Source: HGM05232 sp044433325
Lineage (GTDB): Bacteria; Bacteroidota; Bacteroidia; Bacteroidales; Muribaculaceae
Length of the DNA: 26,337 nucleotides
Direction of reading: 5' to 3'
Assembly (NCBI GenBank): GCA_044433325.1
Contig: JAWXTT010000009.1
Span: 1 to 26,337 of the forward strand
Shown here in pieces: positions 1 to 6,862 of this stretch (position 1 is its first letter; every line of letters begins with the position of its first letter). The notes below the pieces were generated by a model. It was given only the letters and a program-made list of their open reading frames with translations, had not been told where the DNA came from and ran no database searches. Both the position numbers and the translations under genes were made by a program.

Positions 1-105
1 CGGTAGCTGTGAGACCTCCAACTTACGGAGTTCTTCAGGTGTATCAACCATAGATAGAAGTGAATTTGATATAGTGCTTATGTTTTTTTCGTTATTAACT
101 TTCAC
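1..105 (-). CDS. dxs: 1-deoxy-D-xylulose-5-phosphate synthase, N-terminal fragment
   Basis: Only the first 35 codons are present; the gene runs leftward off the window. The translation contains DTPEELRKLEVSQLP, the typical N-terminal signature of DXS, the thiamine-diphosphate enzyme that condenses pyruvate and glyceraldehyde 3-phosphate in the first step of the MEP isoprenoid pathway. The frame is open back to a stop, and the only early start before the conserved block is a GTG at 105-103. An internal ATG at 51-49 would begin exactly at the conserved block and remove the preceding LLS residues, which other DXS proteins often have in similar form. I prefer the GTG, but the start is uncertain. 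No promoter box is visible between this gene and the small ORF upstream (151-324), so the two may be cotranscribed. Identity rests on a short segment. Confidence 0.72.
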   Translation of the reverse strand, partial: MKVNNEKNISTISNSLLSMVDTPEELRKLEVSQLP

Positions 106-150
106 AATTTTACTTTTTCTAGTTTTGTGTATTTATCTATTTGAATCCAT

Positions 151-324
151 TTAATTTTTCTTGCGAAAATACTTTTTATATAATGGAACAAATACAATTA
201 CAGCTGAAAAAAGAATTAATAATATATTTTTACTACTAATCCCCCCTTTGTCGATTAAGATATAACATAATGCTAACCAGAGGATTAATAAACACGAAAG
301 ACGAAAAATAATATATTTACTCAT
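151..324 (-). CDS. Small two-helix membrane protein, unknown function
   Basis: This is a 57-codon ORF starting at ATG 324-322 and ending at TAA 153-151. Its hydropathy pattern is clear. One hydrophobic segment spans about residues 4-24, a short polar loop (DKGGISSKN) follows, a second hydrophobic segment spans about 33-49, and the C-terminus is strongly basic (KKYFRKKN). This is the shape of a helical hairpin in the inner membrane. A TAnnTTTG box (354-361, minus) lies about 29 nt upstream of the ATG, at the right distance for a promoter. It is followed 45 nt later by the putative dxs start. I recognise no family and infer no function. The ordered hydropathy, promoter placement and co-orientation with dxs argue for a real gene; the short length keeps this provisional. 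Confidence 0.5.
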   Translation of the reverse strand: MSKYIIFRLSCLLILWLALCYILIDKGGISSKNILLILFSAVIVFVPLYKKYFRKKN

Positions 325-353
325 TTTTGCAGTTTCTAAAAATATTAAGAATA

Positions 354-361
354 CAAATATA
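354..361 (-). promoter_or_regulatory. Bacteroidota -7 promoter box for the small membrane ORF and dxs
   Basis: The minus-strand sequence TATATTTG matches the Bacteroidota -7 consensus TAnnTTTG and lies about 29 nt before the ATG at 324. No TTTG was found at the usual 19-21 nt further upstream, so only half of the promoter consensus is met. Confidence 0.45.
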
Positions 362-415
362 CAAATGTTTTTGCAACTCAGCTATAACTATTAATAAGAA
401 ATAAATAAAATTTAA

Positions 416-446
416 TTGTTAATGTGATATTTAATTTGTATTTTTG
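416..446 (+). promoter_or_regulatory. Bacteroidota-type promoter of maeB
   Basis: A TTG at 416-418 is followed after 20 nt by TATTTTTG at 439-446, matching the -33 TTTG / -7 TAnnTTTG architecture of the Bacteroidota primary sigma factor. Transcription would start near 452, leaving a leader of roughly 95 nt before the preferred ATG at 548. The remaining AT-rich sequence between 325 and 547 shows no other gene. Confidence 0.55.
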
Positions 447-547
447 TGCTTTCCAAAAGGAATGGTTAGCTGTTATATGTGAGATATTAAGCTAATTTTA
501 TTCAAGTAAGAATGAATTGTTATTGTTGTAAATTAAAATTTAAAGGT

Positions 548-2845
548 ATGTCAAAAATTACAAAAGAGATGGCACTAGATTACCACAGAGAGGGTAAACC
601 AGGCAAGATAGAAATTGTGCCAACTGTGCCATATTCATCTCAATCAGACCTTTCATTAGCATATTCACCAGGTGTTGCGTTCCCATGTTTAGAGATTGAA
701 CAAAACCCTGACGATGCGTATGAATATACTAGTAAAGGTAATCTTGTAGCGGTAATATCTAATGGTACTGCTGTATTAGGTCTAGGTGATATAGGAGCTG
801 TGGCTGGTAAACCAGTTATGGAGGGTAAAGCGTTGTTGTTTAAGATTTTCGCTGGACTAGATTGTTATGATATTGAGGTGGATGAGAAAGATCCAAAGAA
901 GTTTATTGAGATTGTTAAGGCTATTGCTCCTACTTTCGGGGGGATTAACCTTGAGGATATTAAAGCTCCTGAGTGTTTCGAGATTGAAACTACTCTTAAA
1001 GAGCAATGTAATATTCCTATTATGCACGATGATCAACATGGTACTGCTATTATTTCGTCGGCAGGTCTGTTAAATGCTCTTGAGATTCAAGGCAAGAAGA
1101 TTGAGGATGTTAAGATTGTTGTAAATGGTGCGGGAGCTGCGGCTGTTTCATGTACTAAACTATATCTGAGCCTTGGTGCTAAGATGGAGAATGTAGTGAT
1201 GTGTGACAGTAAGGGTGTACTTAATAAGAAACGTACTAACCTAAATGCTCAAAAACTAGAATTTGCTACTGATCGTGACATAGATACATTGGAGGAAGCT
1301 ATGGTGGGTGCTGATGTGTTCCTAGGTCTTTCGGTTAAGGATGTAGTATCGGTGGATATGTTGATGTCTATGGCTGAGAAACCTATCGTTTTTGCACTAG
1401 CTAACCCTGATCCTGAGATTGAATATAGTTTGGCGGTTAATTCACGTAAAGACTTGATATTTGCTACTGGGCGTAGCGATTATCCTAATCAGATTAACAA
1501 TGTATTGGGATTCCCTTATATTTTCCGTGGAGCGTTGGACTCAGGTGCAACAGCTATTAATGAAGATATGAAGATTGCGGCGGTTCACGCTATTGCTGAC
1601 TTGGCTAAAATGCCTGTTCCATCGGTTGTGAATGCAGCATATAATATGACTGACCTTGCGTTTGGGGCAGAATATATTATCCCTAAACCACTAGACCCAC
1701 GATTGTTAACTACTGTATCACCAGCTGTGGCTAAGGGTGCTATGGAGTCAGGTGTGGCTAAACGTCCTATCACTGATTGGGATGCTTATGAGCTGAAACT
1801 GAAACGTTTAATGGGATATGATAATAAGCTAATGCGTCGATTCACTGACGAGGCTAAGAGTAACCCTAAACGTGTGGTATTTGCTGAAGCTAATACGGAT
1901 AATATGCTTAAAGCGGCTAAGGTTGCTTACCGTGAGGGCGTTTGTTTCCCTATCTTATTAGGTAATGAGGAGATGATTACTAAGCGTGCAGCTAAGTTGG
2001 GATTGGATATTTCTGAAATAGAAATCGTTAACTTACGTCATGACCGTGAGGCGGATAGACGTAAATGTTATGCTAAATATTTCTCTGAGAAGAATCAACG
2101 TAGCGGCTTGACTTACCCTGAAGCTAAAGAGAAGATGTTCGATCGTAACTACTTCGGTATGATGATGGTTGAGATGGGTGATGCTGATGCATTTATCACT
2201 GGTACTTACTCAGGTGGTCACCATGCAACTAAGATTGCTGAGGAGGTAATCGGTATTCGTCCTAGCTACAAGCATTTTGCAGCTATGCATATTATGAATA
2301 CTAAACGTGGTACATTCTTCCTATCTGATACTATGATTAATCATACAAGTAATACTGAATCGTTGATAGATATTGCTCGTCTTACTCGTATGGCAGTGGA
2401 ATATTTTGCTCATGATCCTGTGATGGCTATGGTTTCTTATGGTAACTTTGGTTCTAACCATGAACATGGTCCTGTTGAGATTCATGAAGCGGTACAATAT
2501 ATGCACGAGAAATATCCTGAACTAGCTATTGATGGTGAAATGCAAGTGCAATATGCTCTTAATAAGGAGTTGCGTGATAAGACTTTCCCATTCAATAAAC
2601 TTAATGGTAAGGATGTAAATACATTGGTATTCCCTAATCTTAGTGCGGCTAATACTACTTATCGTATGATGCTTGAGATGGGTATTGGTGAGGCTATCGG
2701 TCCTATCCAAATTGGTCTTAATAAGCCTATCCACTTTACTGCTATTGATACGCCTGTACGTGATATTGTAAACCTAGTAACGGTTGCGGTATTGGATGCG
2801 GCGGTTTATGAAAAATTCGGTGGGATGGCTGTTAACGATAAATAG
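548..2845 (+). CDS. maeB: Malic enzyme with phosphotransacetylase-like C-terminal domain (MaeB type)
   Basis: The protein catalyses oxidative decarboxylation of malate to pyruvate, most likely NADP-linked, in the cytoplasm. From the ATG at 548 it has 765 residues, close to E. coli MaeB. The malic N-domain (about 1-160) shows LAYSPGVAFPC with Tyr39, VMEGKALLFK with the catalytic-type Lys94, NLEDIKAPECF, and the acidic metal-binding stretch DDQHGT at 161-166. The NAD(P)-binding domain shows NGAGAAA at 193-199, followed by ALANPDPEI and DYPNQINNVLG. From about residue 430 a phosphotransacetylase-like domain follows, which in characterised MaeB proteins is regulatory (acetyl-CoA sensing) rather than catalytic. 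An in-frame ATG at 512 would add a cysteine-rich extension ending in FKG. I chose 548 because MSKITKEMALDYH is the usual beginning of the family. The gene is monocistronic and is followed by a 127-nt inverted repeat. Confidence 0.95.
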   Translation: MSKITKEMALDYHREGKPGKIEIVPTVPYSSQSDLSLAYSPGVAFPCLEIEQNPDDAYEYTSKGNLVAVISNGTAVLGLGDIGAVAGKPVMEGKALLFKIFAGLDCYDIEVDEKDPKKFIEIVKAIAPTFGGINLEDIKAPECFEIETTLKEQCNIPIMHDDQHGTAIISSAGLLNALEIQGKKIEDVKIVVNGAGAAAVSCTKLYLSLGAKMENVVMCDSKGVLNKKRTNLNAQKLEFATDRDIDTLEEAMVGADVFLGLSVKDVVSVDMLMSMAEKPIVFALANPDPEIEYSLAVNSRKDLIFATGRSDYPNQINNVLGFPYIFRGALDSGATAINEDMKIAAVHAIADLAKMPVPSVVNAAYNMTDLAFGAEYIIPKPLDPRLLTTVSPAVAKGAMESGVAKRPITDWDAYELKLKRLMGYDNKLMRRFTDEAKSNPKRVVFAEANTDNMLKAAKVAYREGVCFPILLGNEEMITKRAAKLGLDISEIEIVNLRHDREADRRKCYAKYFSEKNQRSGLTYPEAKEKMFDRNYFGMMMVEMGDADAFITGTYSGGHHATKIAEEVIGIRPSYKHFAAMHIMNTKRGTFFLSDTMINHTSNTESLIDIARLTRMAVEYFAHDPVMAMVSYGNFGSNHEHGPVEIHEAVQYMHEKYPELAIDGEMQVQYALNKELRDKTFPFNKLNGKDVNTLVFPNLSAANTTYRMMLEMGIGEAIGPIQIGLNKPIHFTAIDTPVRDIVNLVTVAVLDAAVYEKFGGMAVNDK

Positions 2846-2850
2846 AGCTG

Positions 2851-2977
2851 AAAAGCGGCACTCTTATACTTCATCTTTGGGACTTCCTGAGAATTTGTGA
2901 TGCACACGAACCGAAAGTGCGCTCCGCTCAAAAATCCTCACGAAATCCCAAATCTAAAGCACAATAGCACCACTTTT
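2851..2977. repeat. 127-nt imperfect inverted repeat, candidate structured RNA or MITE-like element
   Basis: Bases 2851-2891 and 2937-2977 are inverted copies in perfect register, with no gaps over 41 positions and 30 Watson-Crick matches. Seven of the 11 mismatches become G-U wobbles if the minus strand is transcribed, and none do on the plus strand, giving 37 of 41 pairable positions for a minus-strand RNA. The inner part continues with weaker pairing (roughly 2892-2901 against 2927-2936) and a GCAC/GTGC stem at 2902-2905 and 2917-2920 around an 11-nt loop. The element fills most of the 310-nt gap between maeB and the hydrolase. It has no T-run like a terminator, and no obvious target-site duplication was seen. 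No second copy was spotted in the other intergenic regions of the window. Confidence 0.6.
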
Positions 2978-3120
2978 GTGGGTCGATGATGTTTTCTCTT
3001 TGTGGCGTTTTTGTAGGGTGATTGCCCCGTGAAATTTATATATTGGGATGGCTAGGTTTTCTGGTCATCCTTTTTTTGTGGTTTTGTTTGTTAAACTTCT
3101 TTATCTTTTGGGAAAAAGGT

Positions 3121-3128
3121 TATCTTTG
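3121..3128 (+). promoter_or_regulatory. Bacteroidota -7 promoter box for the hydrolase-murF-ddl operon
   Basis: TATCTTTG matches TAnnTTTG and lies 27 nt before the ATG at 3156. TTTG runs occur upstream (around 3081-3090) but not at the ideal 19-21 nt spacing, so the -33 part is weak. Confidence 0.5.
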
Positions 3129-3155
3129 TAGTCGGAAAACTTTTTATTATTCGCT

Positions 3156-3926
3156 ATGGAGAAAAGGGTTAAAATTAATGGGGTTGACTTCAATTATAGT
3201 GTTGAGGGTGAGGGTGCGCCTGTGGTGCTTATGCATGGATGGGGGTGTAATCTGACTACGCTGAATAGTGTGGCGGCTCTGTTGGTTAATGACTTTAAGG
3301 TGTATAATGTGGATTTTCCTGGCTTTGGCTCTAGTAGTGAGCCTACTGAGGTTTGGGGGGTCGAGGAATATACTCAGCTGATTGAGCGATGGTGTGAGCT
3401 GGAGGGGATTATGAATCCTGTGATGCTTGGTCACTCGTTCGGTGGTCGTGTGGGTATTCTTTTCTCTAGTCGTAATAGTGTGGATAAGCTGATATTGGTG
3501 GATGCGGCGGGTGTTAAGCCTAAACGACCACTGAAATATTATCTAAAGGTGTATTCTTATAAGTGCATGAAACGTGTGCTGTTTACTTTTTTAGGAAAGG
3601 TTAAAGGTGCTGAGATATTGGCAAAATATGCAGGTGGTGCAGGTTCGGCTGATTATAAAAGTGCATCTATGCGTATGCGTGCTATCCTTAGCAAGGTGGT
3701 AAATGAGGATTTGAGGAGTGAAATGCCTAAGATTAAGGCTTCGACGTTGCTAGTTTGGGGTGAGAATGATACTGCTACACCTGTTGGGGATGCTAAGGTT
3801 ATGGAAAGTTTGATTGCTGATTCGGGGTTGGTGGTTTTTCCTAATGTTGGTCATTATAGTTTCTTGGATAATCCTCGTGGTTTTGCGGCTGTAATAAAAA
3901 GTTTCTTGAACATTGATAAAAAATAA
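3156..3926 (+). CDS. Alpha/beta hydrolase
   Basis: This is a 256-residue single-domain alpha/beta-hydrolase fold enzyme with no signal peptide, so probably cytoplasmic. HGWG at 27-30 is the oxyanion-hole loop and GHSFGG at 92-97 is the nucleophile elbow with Ser94. WGENDTATP at 201-209 supplies Asp205 and VGHYSF at 231-236 supplies His233, so the catalytic triad is complete. The cap region (about 125-190) is short and basic. The substrate cannot be read from the sequence. The gene is the first of a tight operon, with 5 nt separating it from a membrane-anchored MurF-type ligase followed by ddl. That context suggests a substrate connected with peptidoglycan precursors or amino-acid esters, but this is inference. 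A TTG-started ORF overlapping its front (3022-3255) in another frame is not credible. Confidence 0.88.
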   Translation: MEKRVKINGVDFNYSVEGEGAPVVLMHGWGCNLTTLNSVAALLVNDFKVYNVDFPGFGSSSEPTEVWGVEEYTQLIERWCELEGIMNPVMLGHSFGGRVGILFSSRNSVDKLILVDAAGVKPKRPLKYYLKVYSYKCMKRVLFTFLGKVKGAEILAKYAGGAGSADYKSASMRMRAILSKVVNEDLRSEMPKIKASTLLVWGENDTATPVGDAKVMESLIADSGLVVFPNVGHYSFLDNPRGFAAVIKSFLNIDKK

Positions 3927-3931
3927 ATCTT

Positions 3932-5518
3932 ATGGAGATTTTAACAATAATAAAATTGGTGACTGCGGTAATTGTACTAGTATATCTAGCAATTGTTGTT
4001 AGACGTGATATGCAGATGTTGCAACTTAACTCATATCGCAATAATAGATATATGGGTTGGTTGAAAATGAATGGTGATTATACCTCTATTGCTCGTTTGG
4101 TGGATCTGGCTATGGTGACTTTTATGGTTTCTACTTTTGGGGGCGGAATTGAGGCTTATGCTATTATTGCCGTTGTGTTGTTGGTTAAGATGATTGCACT
4201 TTTACGTAAAAAATATAAGAAACCGTTGGTGTTTACTCGTCGTGTTGGTCGTTTATATTTTACAGAGTTGGTGTTGACTATTGCGGTTGCGGTAGGTTTA
4301 TCTTCTCTATGGGGTGATTGTTTAGAGAATATTGTGGTGTTGATGCTGTTGGCGGCTACCTTCTCATGTTGGGTTACGATGGCTGCTAACTGGTTGATGA
4401 AACCTGTTGAGGCGTCTATAAATCGTAAATTTTACAACGAGGCTAAGGGGATTCTCTCACAAATGACTGCTATGCGTATCGTTGGGATTACTGGTAGCTA
4501 TGGCAAGACTAGTACTAAACATTACCTGAATAGAGTACTAAGTGAGAAATATGATGTGCTAATGACTCCTGGTAGTTACAATACACCTATGGGGGTTATA
4601 CGTACCGTTCGTGAGATGCTGAAACCGTATCACAACTTGTTTATTGTGGAGATGGGTGCTAAACAGGTTGGGGATATTAAGGAGATTTGTGACTTGGTAA
4701 ATCCTGAAATTGGGATATTGACTGCCGTTGGTGAGCAACATTTAGAGTCCTTTAAATCTATCGAGAATGTGCAGAGTACTAAGTTTGAGTTGGTGGATGC
4801 ATTGCCCAAAGGTGGTTTTGCGGTACTTAACAATGACTTTGAATATGTGGCTAGTCGTGAGGTTAAGAATGTATCGGCGGTTAGATATGGAGTTGCCAAT
4901 GTTGATGGTGTTGATTACAAGGTTTCAAATATAGAATATAGTGAGTGTGGTACTAAGTTCACTATTGTAGCTACGGATGGTAAGGAGATTATATTGGAAA
5001 CTAAACTAGTAGGGGAGTGTAATATCTCTAACTTAGTGGGGGCTGTGATTGTGGCTCTTTACTTGGAAGTGCCTGAGAGTAAAATAAAATATGCGGTGAG
5101 CCGTATTGAGCAGGTTGAACATCGTTTGAACCTTAAACGTACTCCTAGTGGAGTAACTATTATTGATGATGCCTTTAACTCTAATCCTGATGGATCGCGT
5201 ATGGCGTTGGAGGTTCTGGGTCGTATGACTGGGGGTAAACGTATTGTTATTACTCCTGGTATGATTGAGCTGGGTGATAAACAATTTGAATATAATAGGG
5301 TATTAGGTGAACATATTGCTCGTAACTGTGATGTGGCTATCGTTGTTGGTGAATACAACCGTCAAGCTATCACTGAGGGGATTGCTACGGTTGGTATGGA
5401 TACTGATATGGTTCATGTGGTAGATAACTTTAATGATGCTCAAGCGGTGTTGAAGTCGATAGCGGTATCGGGTGATACTGTGCTGTATGAAAATGATCTG
5501 CCTGATACTTTTAAATAG
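3932..5518 (+). CDS. murF: Membrane-anchored Mur ligase, MurF type
   Basis: The protein has 528 residues. About the first 160 form a membrane region with hydrophobic segments near 4-23, 57-90 (one or two helices), 112-128 and 132-155. The Mur-ligase core follows, with the ATP P-loop GITGSYGKTSTK at 185-196, TPGSYNTPMGV at 212-222, EMGA at 240-243, GILTAVGEQHLESF, and the C-terminal domain with VEHRLNL, DDAFNSNP and a final YENDLPD. MurF adds D-Ala-D-Ala to UDP-MurNAc-tripeptide. Canonical MurF (about 450 residues) begins with a soluble UDP-binding domain and has its P-loop near residue 110. Here that domain appears to be replaced by the membrane segment, so the acceptor may be lipid-linked or otherwise different. 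Adjacent ddl (22 nt downstream) would supply the dipeptide, supporting a MurF-like reaction. It may be a second, specialised MurF. Confidence 0.8.
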   Translation: MEILTIIKLVTAVIVLVYLAIVVRRDMQMLQLNSYRNNRYMGWLKMNGDYTSIARLVDLAMVTFMVSTFGGGIEAYAIIAVVLLVKMIALLRKKYKKPLVFTRRVGRLYFTELVLTIAVAVGLSSLWGDCLENIVVLMLLAATFSCWVTMAANWLMKPVEASINRKFYNEAKGILSQMTAMRIVGITGSYGKTSTKHYLNRVLSEKYDVLMTPGSYNTPMGVIRTVREMLKPYHNLFIVEMGAKQVGDIKEICDLVNPEIGILTAVGEQHLESFKSIENVQSTKFELVDALPKGGFAVLNNDFEYVASREVKNVSAVRYGVANVDGVDYKVSNIEYSECGTKFTIVATDGKEIILETKLVGECNISNLVGAVIVALYLEVPESKIKYAVSRIEQVEHRLNLKRTPSGVTIIDDAFNSNPDGSRMALEVLGRMTGGKRIVITPGMIELGDKQFEYNRVLGEHIARNCDVAIVVGEYNRQAITEGIATVGMDTDMVHVVDNFNDAQAVLKSIAVSGDTVLYENDLPDTFK

Positions 5519-5540
5519 ATAAAATAATAAATATATAGTT

Positions 5541-6719
5541 ATGAAAACTAAAGTTGGCGTATTTTTTGGAGGGGTTTCAGTGGAACATGAAATTTCGGTG
5601 CTATCAGCTTTACAAGCTATTAATGCTTTTGATACTGATAAGTATGAGATAATCCCTATTTATATATCTAAGCAGGGGAAATTCTTTATTGGTGAAGCTC
5701 TTATGGATGTTAAGAACTTTAATGATATCCCTGCGCTAATAGCTAAATTGAGTGAGGTTTATATGTTGCCTGTTCGTGGTGATTATAACCTTTATAATAT
5801 GAAAAAATCGCTCTTCTCAGGTAACAAGGTGGCGGTTACATTGGATGTGGCTATCCCTGTTCTGCATGGAACTAATGGTGAGGATGGCGTTTTCGAGGGG
5901 TTCTTGGAAACAATAGGTATCCCTTATGCAGGTTGTAACACACTAGCATCAGCTAATGGTATGGATAAGATTACTATGAAGATGATTCTTCAGGCTTGTG
6001 ATGTTCCTGTGGTTGATTATGTGTGGTTTACAGATAGGGAGTGGTTTGATTGTCGTGATGAGCTGATAGCGAAAATAGAAACTAAATTGGGCTATCCTGT
6101 CATTGTGAAACCTGCCAATCTAGGTTCAAGTGTTGGGATTGGCCGTGCTGCTAATCGTGCTGAATTGGTTGAGAAGATTGACAATGCTGAGATTTACTCT
6201 GCTCGTATTGTCGTTGAGGATATGGTTGAGGAGTTGCAGGAGATTAACTGTTCCGTTCTTGGGGATGTGGATGAATACCAATCATCAGTCTGTGAAGAGC
6301 CTATCAAGAGTGGTGAAATCCTATCTTACGAGGATAAATATATGGGTGGCACTAAGAGTGCTAAGGGTATGCAAGCATCTGAAAAACGTATCCCAGCTGA
6401 TCTGCCAGAGGATGTTACTAAACGTGTGCAATTCCTAGCGGGCGAAACTTTCCGTGTTCTATCGTGTCATGGTGTTAGCCGTGTGGATGTGATTATCGAT
6501 CGCAAAAGTGGTGATATCTATGTGAATGAGATTAATACTATACCAGGTTCATTATCATTCTACTTGTGGGAGGCTAGCGGTATTAGTTTTGCTGAGTTAA
6601 TGGATAAGCTAGTACTGCTAGCATTCAAACGCCAACGCCAAGCAGCTATGAAAACTGTATCATACGACATGAACATCTTCAACCTAACAGGCGGTCTTAA
6701 AGGTGGTAAACTAAAATAA
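5541..6719 (+). CDS. ddl: D-alanine--D-alanine ligase family protein
   Basis: This 392-residue ATP-grasp enzyme would join two D-alanines for the peptidoglycan stem. Visible family marks are FFGGVSVEHEISV at 8-20, including the Glu15 region that binds the first D-Ala, and HGTNGEDG at 109-116. VIVKPANLGSSVGIG follows at 187-201, with DVIID near 316-320 and the metal/phosphate-binding YVNEINTIPG at 327-336. The omega-loop stretch, LSYEDKYMGGTKSAKGMQAS at 261-280, is longer than in E. coli DdlB and lacks an obvious counterpart of the active-site tyrosine there, so specificity for a second substrate other than D-Ala cannot be excluded. It is the last gene of the hydrolase-murF-ddl operon. The gap to ileS (143 nt) holds a new promoter. 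Confidence 0.9.
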   Translation: MKTKVGVFFGGVSVEHEISVLSALQAINAFDTDKYEIIPIYISKQGKFFIGEALMDVKNFNDIPALIAKLSEVYMLPVRGDYNLYNMKKSLFSGNKVAVTLDVAIPVLHGTNGEDGVFEGFLETIGIPYAGCNTLASANGMDKITMKMILQACDVPVVDYVWFTDREWFDCRDELIAKIETKLGYPVIVKPANLGSSVGIGRAANRAELVEKIDNAEIYSARIVVEDMVEELQEINCSVLGDVDEYQSSVCEEPIKSGEILSYEDKYMGGTKSAKGMQASEKRIPADLPEDVTKRVQFLAGETFRVLSCHGVSRVDVIIDRKSGDIYVNEINTIPGSLSFYLWEASGISFAELMDKLVLLAFKRQRQAAMKTVSYDMNIFNLTGGLKGGKLK

Positions 6720-6819
6720 TGATATTATAAATAGGGATTCTGATTTATTAAATATACTTGAAATTAAAACTCCCTTATACTTTGGTGCATGATTGTTATG
6801 TAAACTATTACTAAAATAT

Positions 6820-6827
6820 TATCTTTG
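6820..6827 (+). promoter_or_regulatory. Bacteroidota -7 promoter box of ileS
   Basis: TATCTTTG followed by C matches TAnnTTTG exactly and lies 35 nt before the ileS ATG. A TTG occurs at 6793-6795, about 24 nt upstream, slightly farther than the usual spacing. No clear terminator for ddl was found between 6720 and 6819. Confidence 0.55.
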
Positions 6828-6862
6828 CACAAAATTTAGAAATTAAGATTACACTATCTAAT

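Noticed and set aside
512..547. Upstream in-frame ATG for maeB giving a cysteine-rich 12-residue extension
   Set aside because: The family starts at MSKITKEMALDYH; the extension has no counterpart in MaeB proteins.
2895..2925. Possible tRNA T-arm (GGTTCG on the minus strand) in the inverted repeat
   Set aside because: The surrounding bases do not form a T-stem and no acceptor, D or anticodon arms can be fitted; the symmetry of the whole element explains it.
2851..2977. Inverted repeat as an intrinsic terminator of maeB
   Set aside because: No T-run follows on either strand, and the structure is far longer than a terminator with better pairing on the opposite strand.
3022..3255. 77-codon hydrophobic ORF overlapping the start of the alpha/beta hydrolase
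   Set aside because: It has a TTG start, overlaps a clear gene in another frame and contains the promoter box; its hydrophobicity comes from T-rich intergenic sequence.
6130..6438. 102-codon plus-strand ORF inside ddl
   Set aside because: Out-of-frame shadow of a clearly coding ATP-grasp gene, with a leucine/arginine-rich composition typical of frame shadows.
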